A program made the translations under genes and the position numbers. Below are positions 23,450 through 36,400 of a stretch of DNA of 64,000 nt, one piece after another. Within the stretch, counting starts at the first letter, position 1. Each line of letters begins with the position of its first letter. Source of the stretch: Crocodylus rhombifer (Eukaryota > Chordata > Crocodylia > Crocodylidae); NCBI GenBank assembly GCA_038503035.1, contig JAVSML010020787.1, positions 248,001 to 312,000 on the forward strand. Reading direction: 5' to 3'. Below the pieces are notes generated by a model. The model was not told where the DNA came from, did no database searches, and saw only the letters and a list, made by a program, of their open reading frames with translations.

Positions 23450-24480
23450 CAGGTGGAGAAGCTGTAGCTGCAGTACGGGCAGCTCTTTGCTACCACTCGT
23501 TCTGCTGTGCCAGGGCTTTTGGGGAGGGCGCCGCAGGCTGCTTTGCCCCCCTGCCTGCAAGGCTCTCTGCTTGGCAGCCTGTGCCTCAGTGCACCGCCCC
23601 CAGGGACAGCACACTCCCTAGACAATCCTGCCTGTCTTCACAGGAAAGAGCTGGCTTTTTACATGCTGCTCAGAGCACATTCGCTTGCTTTACAGGCGGC
23701 TGGTTCACATCACACTTTAAGGCGCTTTAAAAGCAGCAAGGGCGCGTTGGAGCGGGCGTGCACACGTGCCCGTCCGCGCGTGTCTTCCGCTGGCGTCGAG
23801 GCGCACATCCGGGGAGCGCCGAGCGCCTCGATGGGCTGGCCTGGGCTGGGCGGGTGAGCGCCGAATCCTCGATTCCCGCCGGACGGCGTGAGGGGCGTGG
23901 CGGTTGCGCGTTCCAGGCCCTGCCCGGCCGGGCCGCCGTAGCTGTTGCGGGCGGCCCCCTTCCCCCAACCCCGGTAACGGTCCCTGGTCTCCGGTGTCCG
24001 GGCACGCGTAGGCTCGTCCCGATCATTCCCACCCCCCCGTTAGGCCTCTTGGCGCGTTTGGGCCCCGCTGCCCCCCCGCTCGCGGAGCGGTCCCCTCAGG
24101 CGTGTGGCGGGTTTGGGAGCAGCGCGGGGCGGGCTCGGGCTGAGCCCGCGCTGTGTCCGCTGCGCTGCAGCGCCATGGCTTCAGCGATGAGCGACGGGCA
24201 CCGCCGCTTCCTGCAGGCGCTGATGTCGCATGGGATCGTGGAGGGGTCGGAGGCGAGGAGGCTGCATAGACGCTGCTGCGAAGTGCACAAAGGTCAGTCC
24301 TGTCGCACCAGGCATCCGTCCCCCCCGTGCGCGGTCACCTCGGGGTGCGCGTGCCCCGCCTTGCCACACCCTGCCCCGGGGCTGGTTTGCTGCGGGCGGC
24401 CTGGGCGCCAGGTCACCTCGCGCGGCGCTTTGCACAGGAGGGCAGGGGCGAGTCTGAGACAGGCCAAGCAACCTGACCGT
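23450..24480. promoter_or_regulatory. NSMCE1: CpG island promoter of NSMCE1
   Basis: GC and CpG content rise abruptly from about 23,450 and fall after about 24,480, bracketing the NSMCE1 start codon. No TATA box is apparent near the ATG. The density of GCGC, CCGG and CGCG tetramers fits an unmethylated housekeeping promoter. It could also influence divergent transcription towards IL4R, but this is inference. Confidence 0.75.
24175..24292 (+). CDS. NSMCE1: NSMCE1 coding exon 1
   Basis: Encodes residues 1-39 plus one base, starting [20 protein letters not shown], to a GTCAGT donor. Homologous to the first helix region of human NSMCE1 (HRRFLQLLMTHG). The frame is also open for 139 codons upstream through the CpG island, with no conserved sequence seen there. 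Confidence 0.9.
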
Positions 24481-27400
24481 AAATGCACACACAGCAGAAC
24501 CGCGCTGTCAGGTCTGTGGATGACACGAATCCCAGGTGTTACCGTGTCGCCTGTAGGTCACAATAGGTTGGGGAGATCTGTAATCTTGACGACCAAGCGC
24601 ATCTTTCTCCAAGTGACATTTCCCTTGCTCAGGACTGCAACATGAAATCTGTCCGTGTTCCTGCCATGTGCATCAGCCTCACTTTATAAACAGCCGCGGT
24701 TTCATAGATTTCATAGACATCAGGGCTGGAAGGGACCTCGGGAGATCATCGAGTCCAGCCCCCTGCCCAAAGGGCAGGAAGTCAGCTGGGGTCATAGGAT
24801 CCCAGCAAGATAAGCATCCAATTTACTCTTGAAGGTGTTCAATGTAGGTGCTTGAACCACCTCCGCTGGCAGACTGTTCCAGACCGTGGGGGCTCGGACA
24901 GTAAAGAAATTCTTCCTTATGTCCAGCCTGAAACGGTCTTGCAGGAGTTTGTGACTGTTCGATCTAGTCATCCCTTGGGGCGCTCTAGTGAACAAATGGT
25001 TGTAGACGGTTACGTGCCTCATAGAAAATTATATTAAAATCAAGCTAGCTGCGCAGGTGACACTGCCACCGCAGCTCGAAGGACAGCTAAAAATCCACTT
25101 CAGACCCCCCAGACCAATTATGTCGGCGACTTTTAGCAGAAGTGCTATCTTTAGAATGATGTATTTTAAGGTTGATTTACTTTTGTAATGAACACCTTTT
25201 GTATTTTAGGAAGATTAAAGTAATTTTATACTTTATCTTTTCTTGCTAAGTTTCTTTTATAGGGAAGTTGCATTGAGGTTACTCCCTTTGCATAAATACA
25301 TTGCATTTTACAGAGTATTGAACAGGAACTTTGGCTGTGTGTGCCTTTTTTTTTTTTTTTTTTTTTTAACTGAAGCTCATTTTCAAGGGTAAATGGTACA
25401 GACATGTGTAATCAATTCAGTTATGATGTTTTAGCAAGAACAGCTTGTTATCTGTATGACATTCACTAATTTTGAAAATGTGGTGGGAACAAAGTGTAAT
25501 AAAGATGAAATGAGCAACTTCTTAGTGCTCATTAGTAATTTTTAGCTTTCAATGGTAATTGATATAACCTGATAAAATACAAAACAGAAACTCAGTTGCT
25601 GCTTATAAAACCACCTCTGAAAACATCAGAGTTTCAGATATTTTCATCTTGTACATATTTTTGAACAAAACTGAAATTGGCAAGGACTTAGTTTGGAAAT
25701 ATCTGCGGGCTCAGCCCTGCCAACACTTCTGTGTGTGATTAACTGTATGACATGTAAGTAAAGTATTTGTAGGATTGGACCCTAAGGCAACTTTTAAAAT
25801 ATTTTCAAGATAAGTCATCTTTAGTTGGAAAAACTGTATATTAAAGGTGATTTTTGTGTTTTATTTATGAGGAAAATCTTCAAATACGGATACAATAAAT
25901 AATGTTAATAAAGTTGAAAGACAAATTGCTCAAAATATCGAGTGACCTAATTCCTAGCTTACGTTGACTTGCTACGTGGTACTATAATTTACCAGCGCTT
26001 CCCTTAAGGTATCCTTTTGTTTCCCAGTATCTCACCTTTTTACTTAAAAATACATATATTAAGCTGATAATGACTGCGAAGAAAGCCTCAAGTTGGTGAA
26101 CTGAGTATAACCAATGCAGAAATATCTACACAAGTCTGTAGGGAGCCTGGAAAGATCACTGCTAGCTGGGTAAACCATCCTGTTCAGAGCACCCTGCCCA
26201 ATGAAAAGAATTCAGGTGTCACCGTCAACAAACATTGCATTCGTCATGTAAGCCAGGACAGGGAGAGTTCACGTATCTGCATAGTCTACTGGGAACTACA
26301 TCTCTTTGTTGTTACAGACAGGGTACCGTTTAGGAAATAACCCTTCTTATTTATCTTCCTTCATCAGAATGAGCCTGAGAGAGTCCGCAGGCGTAATGAC
26401 ACCCCTCTGAATGGGAGCTGGGACAAAGGAGCCCAGTTGAACATCTGTGCATGCTTCCAGTTTGGTTTCTCAGTGGTTTATGACTGGAAGAGAGTTAAAG
26501 TTTTTTTACAGTGGAGACACCTAAGCAAGTCATTGTGCCATGTTTGGTAAAGGATCATACAGTAAAGAGTACAGCTGGCCAAACTGGGGCCTGGATCAAG
26601 TAACTTGGAACATTATGGGAGCTTGGGCCAGCGAGCTACATGGTGGTAAGGGCTAATCAAACAGCTATCAGGAGGGATCATCTAACAGGAAGATTTCCTG
26701 AAAACTGTGTGGCAGTCATGAAACTCCTTTCCTTCAAAGTACTCTGTATTTAGTCTACTTATATGGCGTGTTCTAATATGGAACTAACAAGTTTGTGAAA
26801 TTATTCAGATAGTGTGAGAGCTTAAATATTATAACTGTATTAAATCCTCTGCCTTAAAGGCCACATGTCAAGTCAGGAGATTCTGAGGAGTAAAGGACCT
26901 TGAACGTCACTCATAAACTAGAACACACTTTTATTTTCTCTGTAGTCATGTCGTGAACAAATGGAGTAATGATGTCAGAGCTGCGCTGCTGATGGCAAAG
27001 ACGTGCTGATGCTCTTTCCTATTGCGATATTGCTAGGTAGTCTATGAAGAAACCCAGTCCATGTGTACCTATTATTGGAGTGCTGCTGCTGAAGCCTCAG
27101 CTGTGCAGTGTCTCAGTTCTACATTCTCTGTATTCCTGCATACAGCCTTTACTGAGGCCAGATGCACCTAAGCCAGTGCATGAGAATAATTAGTTCTGAT
27201 GAAATTACAAGGATATGTGCTAAAGAAGTTTAACTGAATGAATGAATACCTGACTACCCCTCTTGTATCTATATGTCATTAGAGCACAGTATTCTGAGGG
27301 CTGTGACATCATAGCTAAAAAAATGGCTTTACTAAGTTCAAGAGAACAAAAACACTTTTTCAGATAACTTGGAACTAAGATTTGGAATAATTAATTTGTG

Positions 27401-30400
27401 TAGCTTCTGGGCTAAATTATGAGACCATGGTTCTTCCTAATGGTCATCGTATTTGCTTGTTCTAAGCATTTCAAATTTGTAAGCCTTTTGGGTCAGTGAC
27501 CATCTTCCTGTGTGTTGTGCAGTGTACCTGTCAGAAAGGGCTCTGATCCTGAATAGGTTTTCAGCACGGATATGAATATAAGTGCATAATGCCCCTATAT
27601 GTTCATCCATAAAACTGCAATAAAGTGCTTATACTGATGTACCTCTGAAGGCAACACTCCTAGAAGCCATGTGTTGCTGAGAAGTATTTAACAACTAACA
27701 CTTCAGTTATAACTCAAATATGCAGGATAGCTCAAGATGTTTTGGTTTTGTGTTTTATATTTTGTTAAAGCCGTAACTAGTGGTATGACCCCTCCAGTGC
27801 ATAAAGCATATCATTGCAAACTAGAGCAAGACTAGACACCCACAGCACTCTGCCTTCCTCTTGTTGTCCAGCGTCCTCAGCACCTTCCTGGGGGAGCCTT
27901 GACTAGGGATGGTGACCTCAGTTGTACCAACTAGTATATCTACATATATTACCATGCTGCTAGCAGGTGTGTGGGATCAGCTGTGAACCTGTATCAAGGT
28001 GCTGACTTTGCCAGGAGAATGGGTGGAACAGCTTCATTTTATGACAAGAACTATGATCCTTCCAGCTGCCCCAAATCAGAAAACGGAGCAAAGATAATAT
28101 AGTTTACCCTGTCCTTTTTTCTTGCCTTCTCATGGTTCCTGCACTTCCTTAACAGCTGGGAGATGCAGATACCACAGTGTTTTTAATCTTCTCCAATTTT
28201 AGCTGGAAAGACCCTAAATCTCCCAGCCCCCTGGAAAAGACAGCTTTCTCTATAAGAGTACTTGCTTTCTCCTGCCTAGATTCATGGCCCATGAAACCTG
28301 CATTTTCTGTGCTTTAATATATTTGAATTTGATGTGTACTCAGAATATATGTGGGTGTACTATACTGACTCCTTCCTTATCTTCTAAAGACTTGTGCAGT
28401 CATGAATATTTCTTCTGTTAGACCCTTTTAAATTGAGTGACTAACTGCAGGGACAGAAGAGCTTTCAGCTTCCCCTTTTTCCATTTTACTTCTGACAAAT
28501 CTACAAGTAGACTTCCAAAGACAGGTGCTAATAAACAGCTGCCCTATGCAGTGTTCCGGAATGCATTATAGAAAATAAGTAACTATATACTGACTTACCC
28601 TTATGTTTAATATAAAAAGGCTTTGATAAATGCCCATGAAGGACCCTTGATAATAGACAAAAGCGAAGGTTATAGAAAATTGCTTTTTTTCTGCTTGATG
28701 CTCAAAAGGAAGTATCTTGGGTTAAAAAGAGACTCATGTTGATTATACTAAACTTGTTTTGTTTAACTAGACTTGGTGGCTGGGGCTCAAAAGAAACAAC
28801 CGTAATAGCAAGTGTTGTTGTTTAGCTCTTTGTTTCTTCGGTACAAGAAATTCGGTGCTAGATTTGCAGAGAGACTTATTGTGCCGTAAGGAATTTATAT
28901 AAAAGAGTGGATTCAAACCTTCCATTTCTGAAGCATTTTTGCTTTACTGCCCTTTGTGCTATTTTAAATGTGGTGTTCTAGGAAAAAGCCCCAGCATCTG
29001 TTTCTGCATGTGACATATTGTGCTAATTGTGTTAATATCTTGCCTGCAAAGTTTAGTTACAGTTATGGGGAATTTTTTTTTAATTTGTGGTGGAATTTGT
29101 AAATAGCCATCTGTTTGAAGTCTAAGTTTTATATCCTCAGAGTTGTACCTGTGTAGAAGATAAAATACCCTGTCTGTTGTGTTATTATGGTATATCACTT
29201 TACAGTACCTGAAATCATGGTAGATGCCTTACAAACATATATCGTCCCAGCCACAAAGAACTAGCCATTTTTAGATACGGCAACATGAAGTGCTAGGGAG
29301 AGGCTAGAGAAGAAAGTACTTTCAGCAAGCAGTTCTTCAGTAGTGCCTGGTGTTCAGCACTGGTTTCCAAATGTTTGGGTTTTTTTAAGTTACAAATAAT
29401 ATAAATGCTTGTGAGTCATTTCTTAGTGGTACTGCAGGGAAAGGGGGTCTCAAAGAAGGATCTGATTAAGGGGATGGGGGGCATAGTGACTAGAGAACCA
29501 CTGCTTTTCTTCCCCTTATTTGAGTCATGCTGTGGCCCATGACTAATTGTTTTAGCGTTGTCTATCTAGAGGCCATCTTATTTTCAAGGCAGACTATCTA
29601 CAGGTTCACAGAGTTTAAGGATAGAACAGATCTCTGTGACAGTCTGTTTGGTGGCTGTGCATATCAGGGGCCATAGATTCCACCCAGTGGTTCCTGCTTC
29701 AAGTCGGATGAGTTGTGGTTGAACTAGAACGTATCTTACAGAGGCAGCCATCCAGACTTGCTTTAAAGGTTCTTAGTGGTAGAAAATTTACCCTATCACT
29801 TGAGAAGCTATTCTAGTAGTCAACTAGCTCAATTGTTAAAATAATCTGTCTCATTTCCACTTTTAATAGTGATTGAGTAGGTGTACATTCCCATATTGAG
29901 AATGAAAGAACAAGTGGACAACAAAGCAAAAGAGATGTAAAAATTTGCTGACAGCTAAGACATGCATAGTTCCAGTGCAACCAAAACACTGTATGGACCA
30001 AGCACATGAAGTCCTGTCCCTTTGAGGCCAAAAGATGGAAGAACACTCTTTAAAGACAAGTCCACCATCCATACGTGGTGGAAGGAGCTCTTTCAAGAGC
30101 TCTTGTTGAAATTCTAATGTTGAAGACCATGCCAGAAGAGCCATTTTACAACACCCCATTAAGGACTGCCTTGCAGATCCACCACCTTATCAAGATGCCT
30201 TGGAAGCCATTAAGCAAATGAACAACAATAAAGCACGTGGTCCTGATGGAATACCAGCTGACACTTAACAAAAGGTGGAAAAGAGCTCTCTTGCCAACTA
30301 CACATAGTTATTCTGGAAACATGAACATTCCCAGTGACTGGATGCCAGAATTATTACCATAATCAAGAAAGCAGATGGATCAGACTGCAGCAATTACCAT

Positions 30401-33400
30401 GGTATTGCACTCCTGAGTAGTCTCCCTCTCCTTGACAAGGAGACTCTACCCAAGTGGTTTCAGACCACTCAGAGGTACAACAGATATGACCTTTGTTGCT
30501 AAACAGCTTCACGAGAAGTACTGCAAGCAACACTAAGCTTTTACATGGCCTTCATTGACCTGACTGAGGCCTTTGATTCAATCAACAAAGAGGCCGTATG
30601 GAAAATCTTGATGAGGCTGGATGCCTGCCAAAATTTGTTTCCATTATCAAACTTCTTCACAACAAAATGACAGCAACTGTCCTAAGCAATGGCATTGAAA
30701 TAGACCCCTTCCTCATTAGAACCGGTCAAGCAGGGATGCATGATTTTACCAATGCTTTTCCAGCTCTATTGCAGCTGTTTTGTAATGATCACGAGAAATG
30801 GGATCTTTTATCAACCAGGTGCTCCTCCACATATTACAATTAGAGGCAGGCTTTGAAAAATATTGAGCATTGGAAAAGGTAGCCATCTTTCCAAAAAGTA
30901 AACGTAGACAATGATATTGAACACCAGATAAAATTTGCCAAGACTGCCTTTGTATGCCTTTTGAAATCATGACACCAGTACCCAGACCAAACTTCTCTAC
31001 CAGGCTGTTGTCTTCTCTGCCCAGTTGTATGAGTGTAAAACTTGGACAACATATCGGAAATACCTGAAAGCTTTGGAAAGTTACCATGAGTGATATCTTT
31101 GGAAAATCCTCAGTATCAAGTGGCAGGAAAAAACGAATGCCAGCATTCTGGCTCAAGCAAACACCACCAGCATCAAAGCCATGTTTATATGGCACCAGCT
31201 CAGTTGGATAGGACATCTCATAAGGATGCCTGTCTACCAAGCTCTCAAAACGGGTTCTCCACCCTCAACTCACTGCTGGTTGCCACTCTGGAAGGGTCCA
31301 AGAAGAGATTTAAAGGGGGAGACTTGTGCACCGAACTGTCACCAATCATGCTGTGATGCGTGACAACGCAGTTATAATTTTGAGCAAGCTTGCCTTACTA
31401 TGGAGATGGGTAGATGAGAGAGACAAAGGGAAAGAGCCATCACCAAGATTTACTTATTCCTCTTAGAACTATTGGCCATGTCTGCAGTCGAAATGTGGAT
31501 TTTGGATCAGTCTCTTTAGTCGTCTCCAGACTTGCTGATAAGTTCCTTATTTACTGGACGACTCAGCCTCATATTGAGGGACTGGTGATGATGTTTCCCT
31601 CTTGGTCGCAACTGGCTTAGGGCTAGGGTGTGATGGGTATTGCCTTCGGTTACAAAGCAAAACCAAAGTCCTGGCAGCTTGTTCTTGTTACAGATGTGAA
31701 GGCACTTTTGTAAGCAGGTTAACTCTGGGTGTTTGGCCAAATTCAAAACTGAGCAGTTATGTTTTGCCTCCCTTGCTTCCTCCTGTTCTTGTTCTGTACT
31801 GCTGTGTTGCTGTGTACTATCCAACACAGCACCCTGGTCTGTCTCCCCGTGGCCCTCAGTCTGTAGGATGAAGCTAGTACTACACAGCTGTGTGGTGAAG
31901 TGCTAAGTTCATAATATTAGTTATTAATAATAAAAGATAGGATTCATATTCAAAGCAAATCCATGGTGAAGTTGATTCAGACTGAAGCAGAAGTTCACCC
32001 TTTGTCTCTTGTTCTATGTACTCTTAGCAAAATGAGAGGCGTTTTTGGTTGGTTCCTAGTCGCTGATGTAATAAAAATGATAACTTAAAAATCAGATGAA
32101 AATGATAAATACCCACTGATGTAGTTTGATCTTTGCATGCGTGAAGGCCAAACCTGGAAAATGCAAGGAAGTTACTGAAAAGTGTTCTTAGGGACGGCCT
32201 TGTGAATAAGCCAGTATCAGAAATGCAATTGTTACCTGTGAAATTTGAAGTTTCATTCTTTTCTACATTTAAAAATGGATTAAATTATTTGGCAAGATCT
32301 TTAAGTCTAAATAGGGAGCTTTTCATAGAAAACCTTTTTCAGTTTGTATTAGGAAGATGATGAAGTGGAAAACAGGCTTTTCTTACTGAAGGTCATCTTC
32401 CTTTTGGCCAGGCTGTGGTGAGATCTAAACTTGAATGCCACTGCTTTTAAACCCAGAGTCATATCATGCTTCATTCTGCACAATGAATTCTGATTTTTAT
32501 GTTGTTTAGTGCTAACCCTTGAAAGCTGATGACACCTGTACAATAATCTTCAACACGCAGTTCATTTTCCTTAATGCAGTTGTACTCTGAAAGCAGACTG
32601 TAAATACTACATCACTGTTGTTTCACAGTGAGTTTGACAGTACATCTGTCTGGTGTTGAAGTGGGAAGAGGTTAGAATAAGAAAATGCTAGTAGAAGAGT
32701 CAGGTTTTCAGAGTAGAACTGCCTTTCATCTTGCCCATGCAAAACCAACTTCTACATAGTGGATAAGTGAAGAATAAGTTCACACACTTTTACGACTATG
32801 CCACATGTCTGGATTTTAAGTGAGACATATAAATACAGAGATTGACTTGTTCCTTGAAGCCCTTACTAACACTCCCCCCACCTTTTTTGCCCTAGCTGCA
32901 GGTTAGGGATAACGATCCCTGGGTCTTTGTCCCTGTTATATTTTTGCTACTACTTTGAGATGGTATTTGCATTAAAGTGGTCATTAATCAAAAGGCAAAG
33001 CAGCAGTTTGCTTGCTCTGTTGCTCACAATCTATGTGGGCAGAGGGACTTCAGTACAGACATGGTTCTTGGCTCCCAAGGGAATCTCTGGTTTGTCATGG
33101 CCAGTGGTCCAGTTCACTTACATGCCAAATGGTTTAGTGTTAAAAACTTATCTCAGGCTTAAAATGAGATTTGGAAAACATGACAGTATTCAATTTATTT
33201 ACTATGCTGGTCTGTCAACTATCCTTGAGCTAACAATTTCTACTAAAGAAATTCTCTACTGCACTGACTTCAGCCTGTGCATAATGAGCTCAGCTTCTAA
33301 TGCTGCCACCCGTTCTTGTCTGCATACACACTAGTGGCACGTTCAGGGCTAGGGATCATTTGCCTACAGGAGAGAGAAGAAATTCTAGTTGGTTCCCACA

Positions 33401-36400
33401 TATGTGCTTTTGAGACATTTGGCAAAAAGAATATTGGAAGTTATTTAATGTTGCTTCTAAACACTTAGGGTGAAATCCTGACTCCGAAGACGTAAATAGA
33501 AGTTTTGTTGAATTTGGTGGAACAAGCTGCGATTTCAGTGTGGACAGAGTCCTTTGTTGAGAGCTTGTGCGAGTTCTGTCTTGGCACCAGGAATGCTTGC
33601 AATGCCTTCTTCTGTGGTGCGGTAGCGTGGAGTGAGGTAGCTGTGATGGTCCAGGAATTAAGCGCGAGGCAACGATTTTTTTAGGGCGATGTCTTTTGTT
33701 GGGTAGGATAAAGTTAGACAAGTTCCGAATGCAAAGCCTCATTCATCAGGTCTGAGTCCTAACCATGCACTTGGTCCAATAAAAGATATCACCCCTGAAA
33801 AATCCTTGCCTCCTACAGACTGCTACAGTATCATCTGAAAGCCCATTTCACTGATGTAGCTCCTGTAACCAAGTTTCTTACACACAGGATGTGGCTCAAA
33901 ATGCAACCTGACAGCTATGTGAGGCCAGAATTTAATACCAGGAAAGCTGACAGATTGGGAAACAGAGAGCGTGGGAAAAGGAAGAGAGCAAAGTTACTGT
34001 TGCTTTAACACAAGAATTAAGCTTACATGGTAATTTTTCATTTCATTCAATTTACCATGTTCAAACCAGCCACTTGGAATGGACTAATGTTGTGGACCCC
34101 TGAAGAGTCAAGCAACAAACACGGGGTCCCTGAATATAGCTACTGATGTCCAAAGAGCTGGATTTTTCTGCCAGCTGGTATGGCTTTGCAGTCAACAATG
34201 ATATAAGAGGAGCACAGGAAAAATATGTGCCAGGTACACACACTGCATGTTACAAACTGTCTTTGACAAAAGTCCTCTTGCCCAAGGCTGGTTTTTCTGT
34301 GCGTGAAGTATAAGATTGCCTGTCTCATTAGATAACCAGATTTTTTTTAATTTCCAGTCTACTATGCTCATGATAAATTGGATGACTTCATCAATATTAT
34401 AAACACCTGTCTGCAGCCTCTGTTTATGCAGATCCGGAAAGGAATATCTGAAGATGATGGGAGAACCTATTACGCGCTGGTGAGTATGTGACGTGCTGCC
34501 ATCTTGTGGATTTCGCATTAACCAGAAGTTCCTGCTCACAACACGCTGCATTTCAGAGGTGTACCAGGGAGGGGGGAGAGTTACCTGATTATTGGACATA
34601 AAATTAATTATTGTGGGGAACAGGCCAATGAAAAATGCATTCATCCTTCCATTTTCACATTAGTAGCTCCTGTGAGCAGGGACCACAATCTTGCCAGCAT
34701 GGAACAAATGTAATTTATAATTTCTCTCCAGGCTCCAGATGCCATCTTTGGCTGCCATGCAGTTGGAGTTATCTATAGAAACGCTGTAACAAAAGATTAT
34801 AATAGGAATACTATTTAGAGCAAACATACAGACTCTTACAAATGAGGGATGTATCTGCCAGCAGGCTTCTCACACTTAGCACTGTCTTGTTTTCTTTTTG
34901 CTGGGCTCCTCCAATCTGATGCTGACAGCTGCTATAGGATCTACATGTAGAACAGGGAAGTGGGAGGATAAACTGTCAACACGATAGGTGCGTGGGAATG
35001 GAACATGGCAGCAAGGACTGTATTAGTGTCTGATGTATTTTGCATAAATATTGTTTAAGATTTGGTGCTGAAAGACAATTTTTAAAGGAACCTTTCATTT
35101 TCAAGAGAGCTTCCAGTTGGAAAGCTCCCAGAGTTCTCCAGCATGGGTGGTTTTCTTCTGCTAATCAAAAATCCTTCCAGTGGAAAAGATCAGATAAGAA
35201 ATAATGTACAAATAATGGCCGTGCAGGTTCTGGATTGTAAGCAGCAGGTGGAAAGCACTGTTTGGTGATTGCATGGGGTTGGGGAATCCCTGTGATCTTT
35301 GTCAATGTCAGTCCCTTTCTCTGCTTCCTTTCCAATCTGTAAAATGGAGCTAATAATGCATAATGGTGGAAGGTATAAAAGGACTATGAATGAATAGTTG
35401 TGGTTTTCCATACTGCAGTAAGGGTGTCTGCTGATCATAAAAAATCATTATTAATCACTCATCATTACAGTCTGGTACAGCGTGTTTGGAATGCTGCTGT
35501 ATTGTATCTCATGTCCTATCACCTCCCTTCAGAATCTAACCCATCACCTCAGGTACTGGCTGAGCGTGCAGGACAAGTTCACGTCAATTCACACACATAT
35601 ACATCAGAGCCAGCACATGGAGAGGCCTGTGGCTGGAAAACAGAGAACAGTTCAGGCCAGGACTGAAGTGCACTGGCAGGGCAGGTGTGGGGACCAAGGG
35701 GTAGAGCTGGAGAGGTGATCTAAGGGCAGCACAGAGAGGGGCCTTTACAATAAAAAGTATTGCCATCTTCTCATGGCTGTAGGAAGTGACTTTGTGTGAC
35801 AGCGTTTTGAACCAGGAACATGTTGCTTTGTTCGGATGTAAATTCAAAGGCAGCTTTACTTTATTGTAACTTTTTTTTATAGGTTAATCTGGCAGAAACT
35901 GAAATAACTAAAATGGCATCTGACTATGCAGAAAATGAATTGGAATTGTTCAGAAAAACTGTAAGTATGTCATCTCATTAGCAAATCAAGACTATTGGGG
36001 AAAGGTGTCCTTTTTAAAATAAAAAAAATTGTCCCTGACATCCTGAAGAATCAGCTGCCATTTTGTTTTAGTTTAAAATGGTTAATTGCACCATAAATCA
36101 AGCAAAAAAACAGTGTGGTATAAATACCCTGTTGGGCATAAGTTACTGTTAAATCAAAATGACTTGTGAAGGAGCGCTTCTTAGGGATAGAAAATCGGCA
36201 GACCTACTTTAGTTTAATAATTTTCTTTCTTCAGCAGCTCTTTCTCTCAGCATTCCCAGCAATGACTGTTGAGTCCTGTCTGGGGAGAGAAGCACCCTCA
36301 TCATAATTGGTTTCAGGACCCCCTTAACCTACATTAGATTTTGATATGAATAACCTAGTGCTTAGATTTAAAGCTTTCTGTGAAGTAGATATAATATTTT

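Larger units (their letters stand above)
13666..23450. other. Head-to-head intergenic region between IL4R and NSMCE1
   Basis: IL4R's untranslated first exons and promoter should lie here by analogy with mammals but cannot be placed from sequence alone. Visible content: CR1 fragment, MIR-like SINE, three microsatellites, a LINE remnant at 21690-22340, and otherwise AT-rich unique sequence. Confidence 0.55.
24293..34357 (+). other. NSMCE1 intron 1 (10 kb)
   Basis: No coding exon seen. Holds a CR1 copy at 24699-25040, a 22-T run at 25346-25367, a LINE remnant at 29980-31420 and a repeat tail at about 33720-33810. The rest is AT-rich unique-looking intron. Confidence 0.6.
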
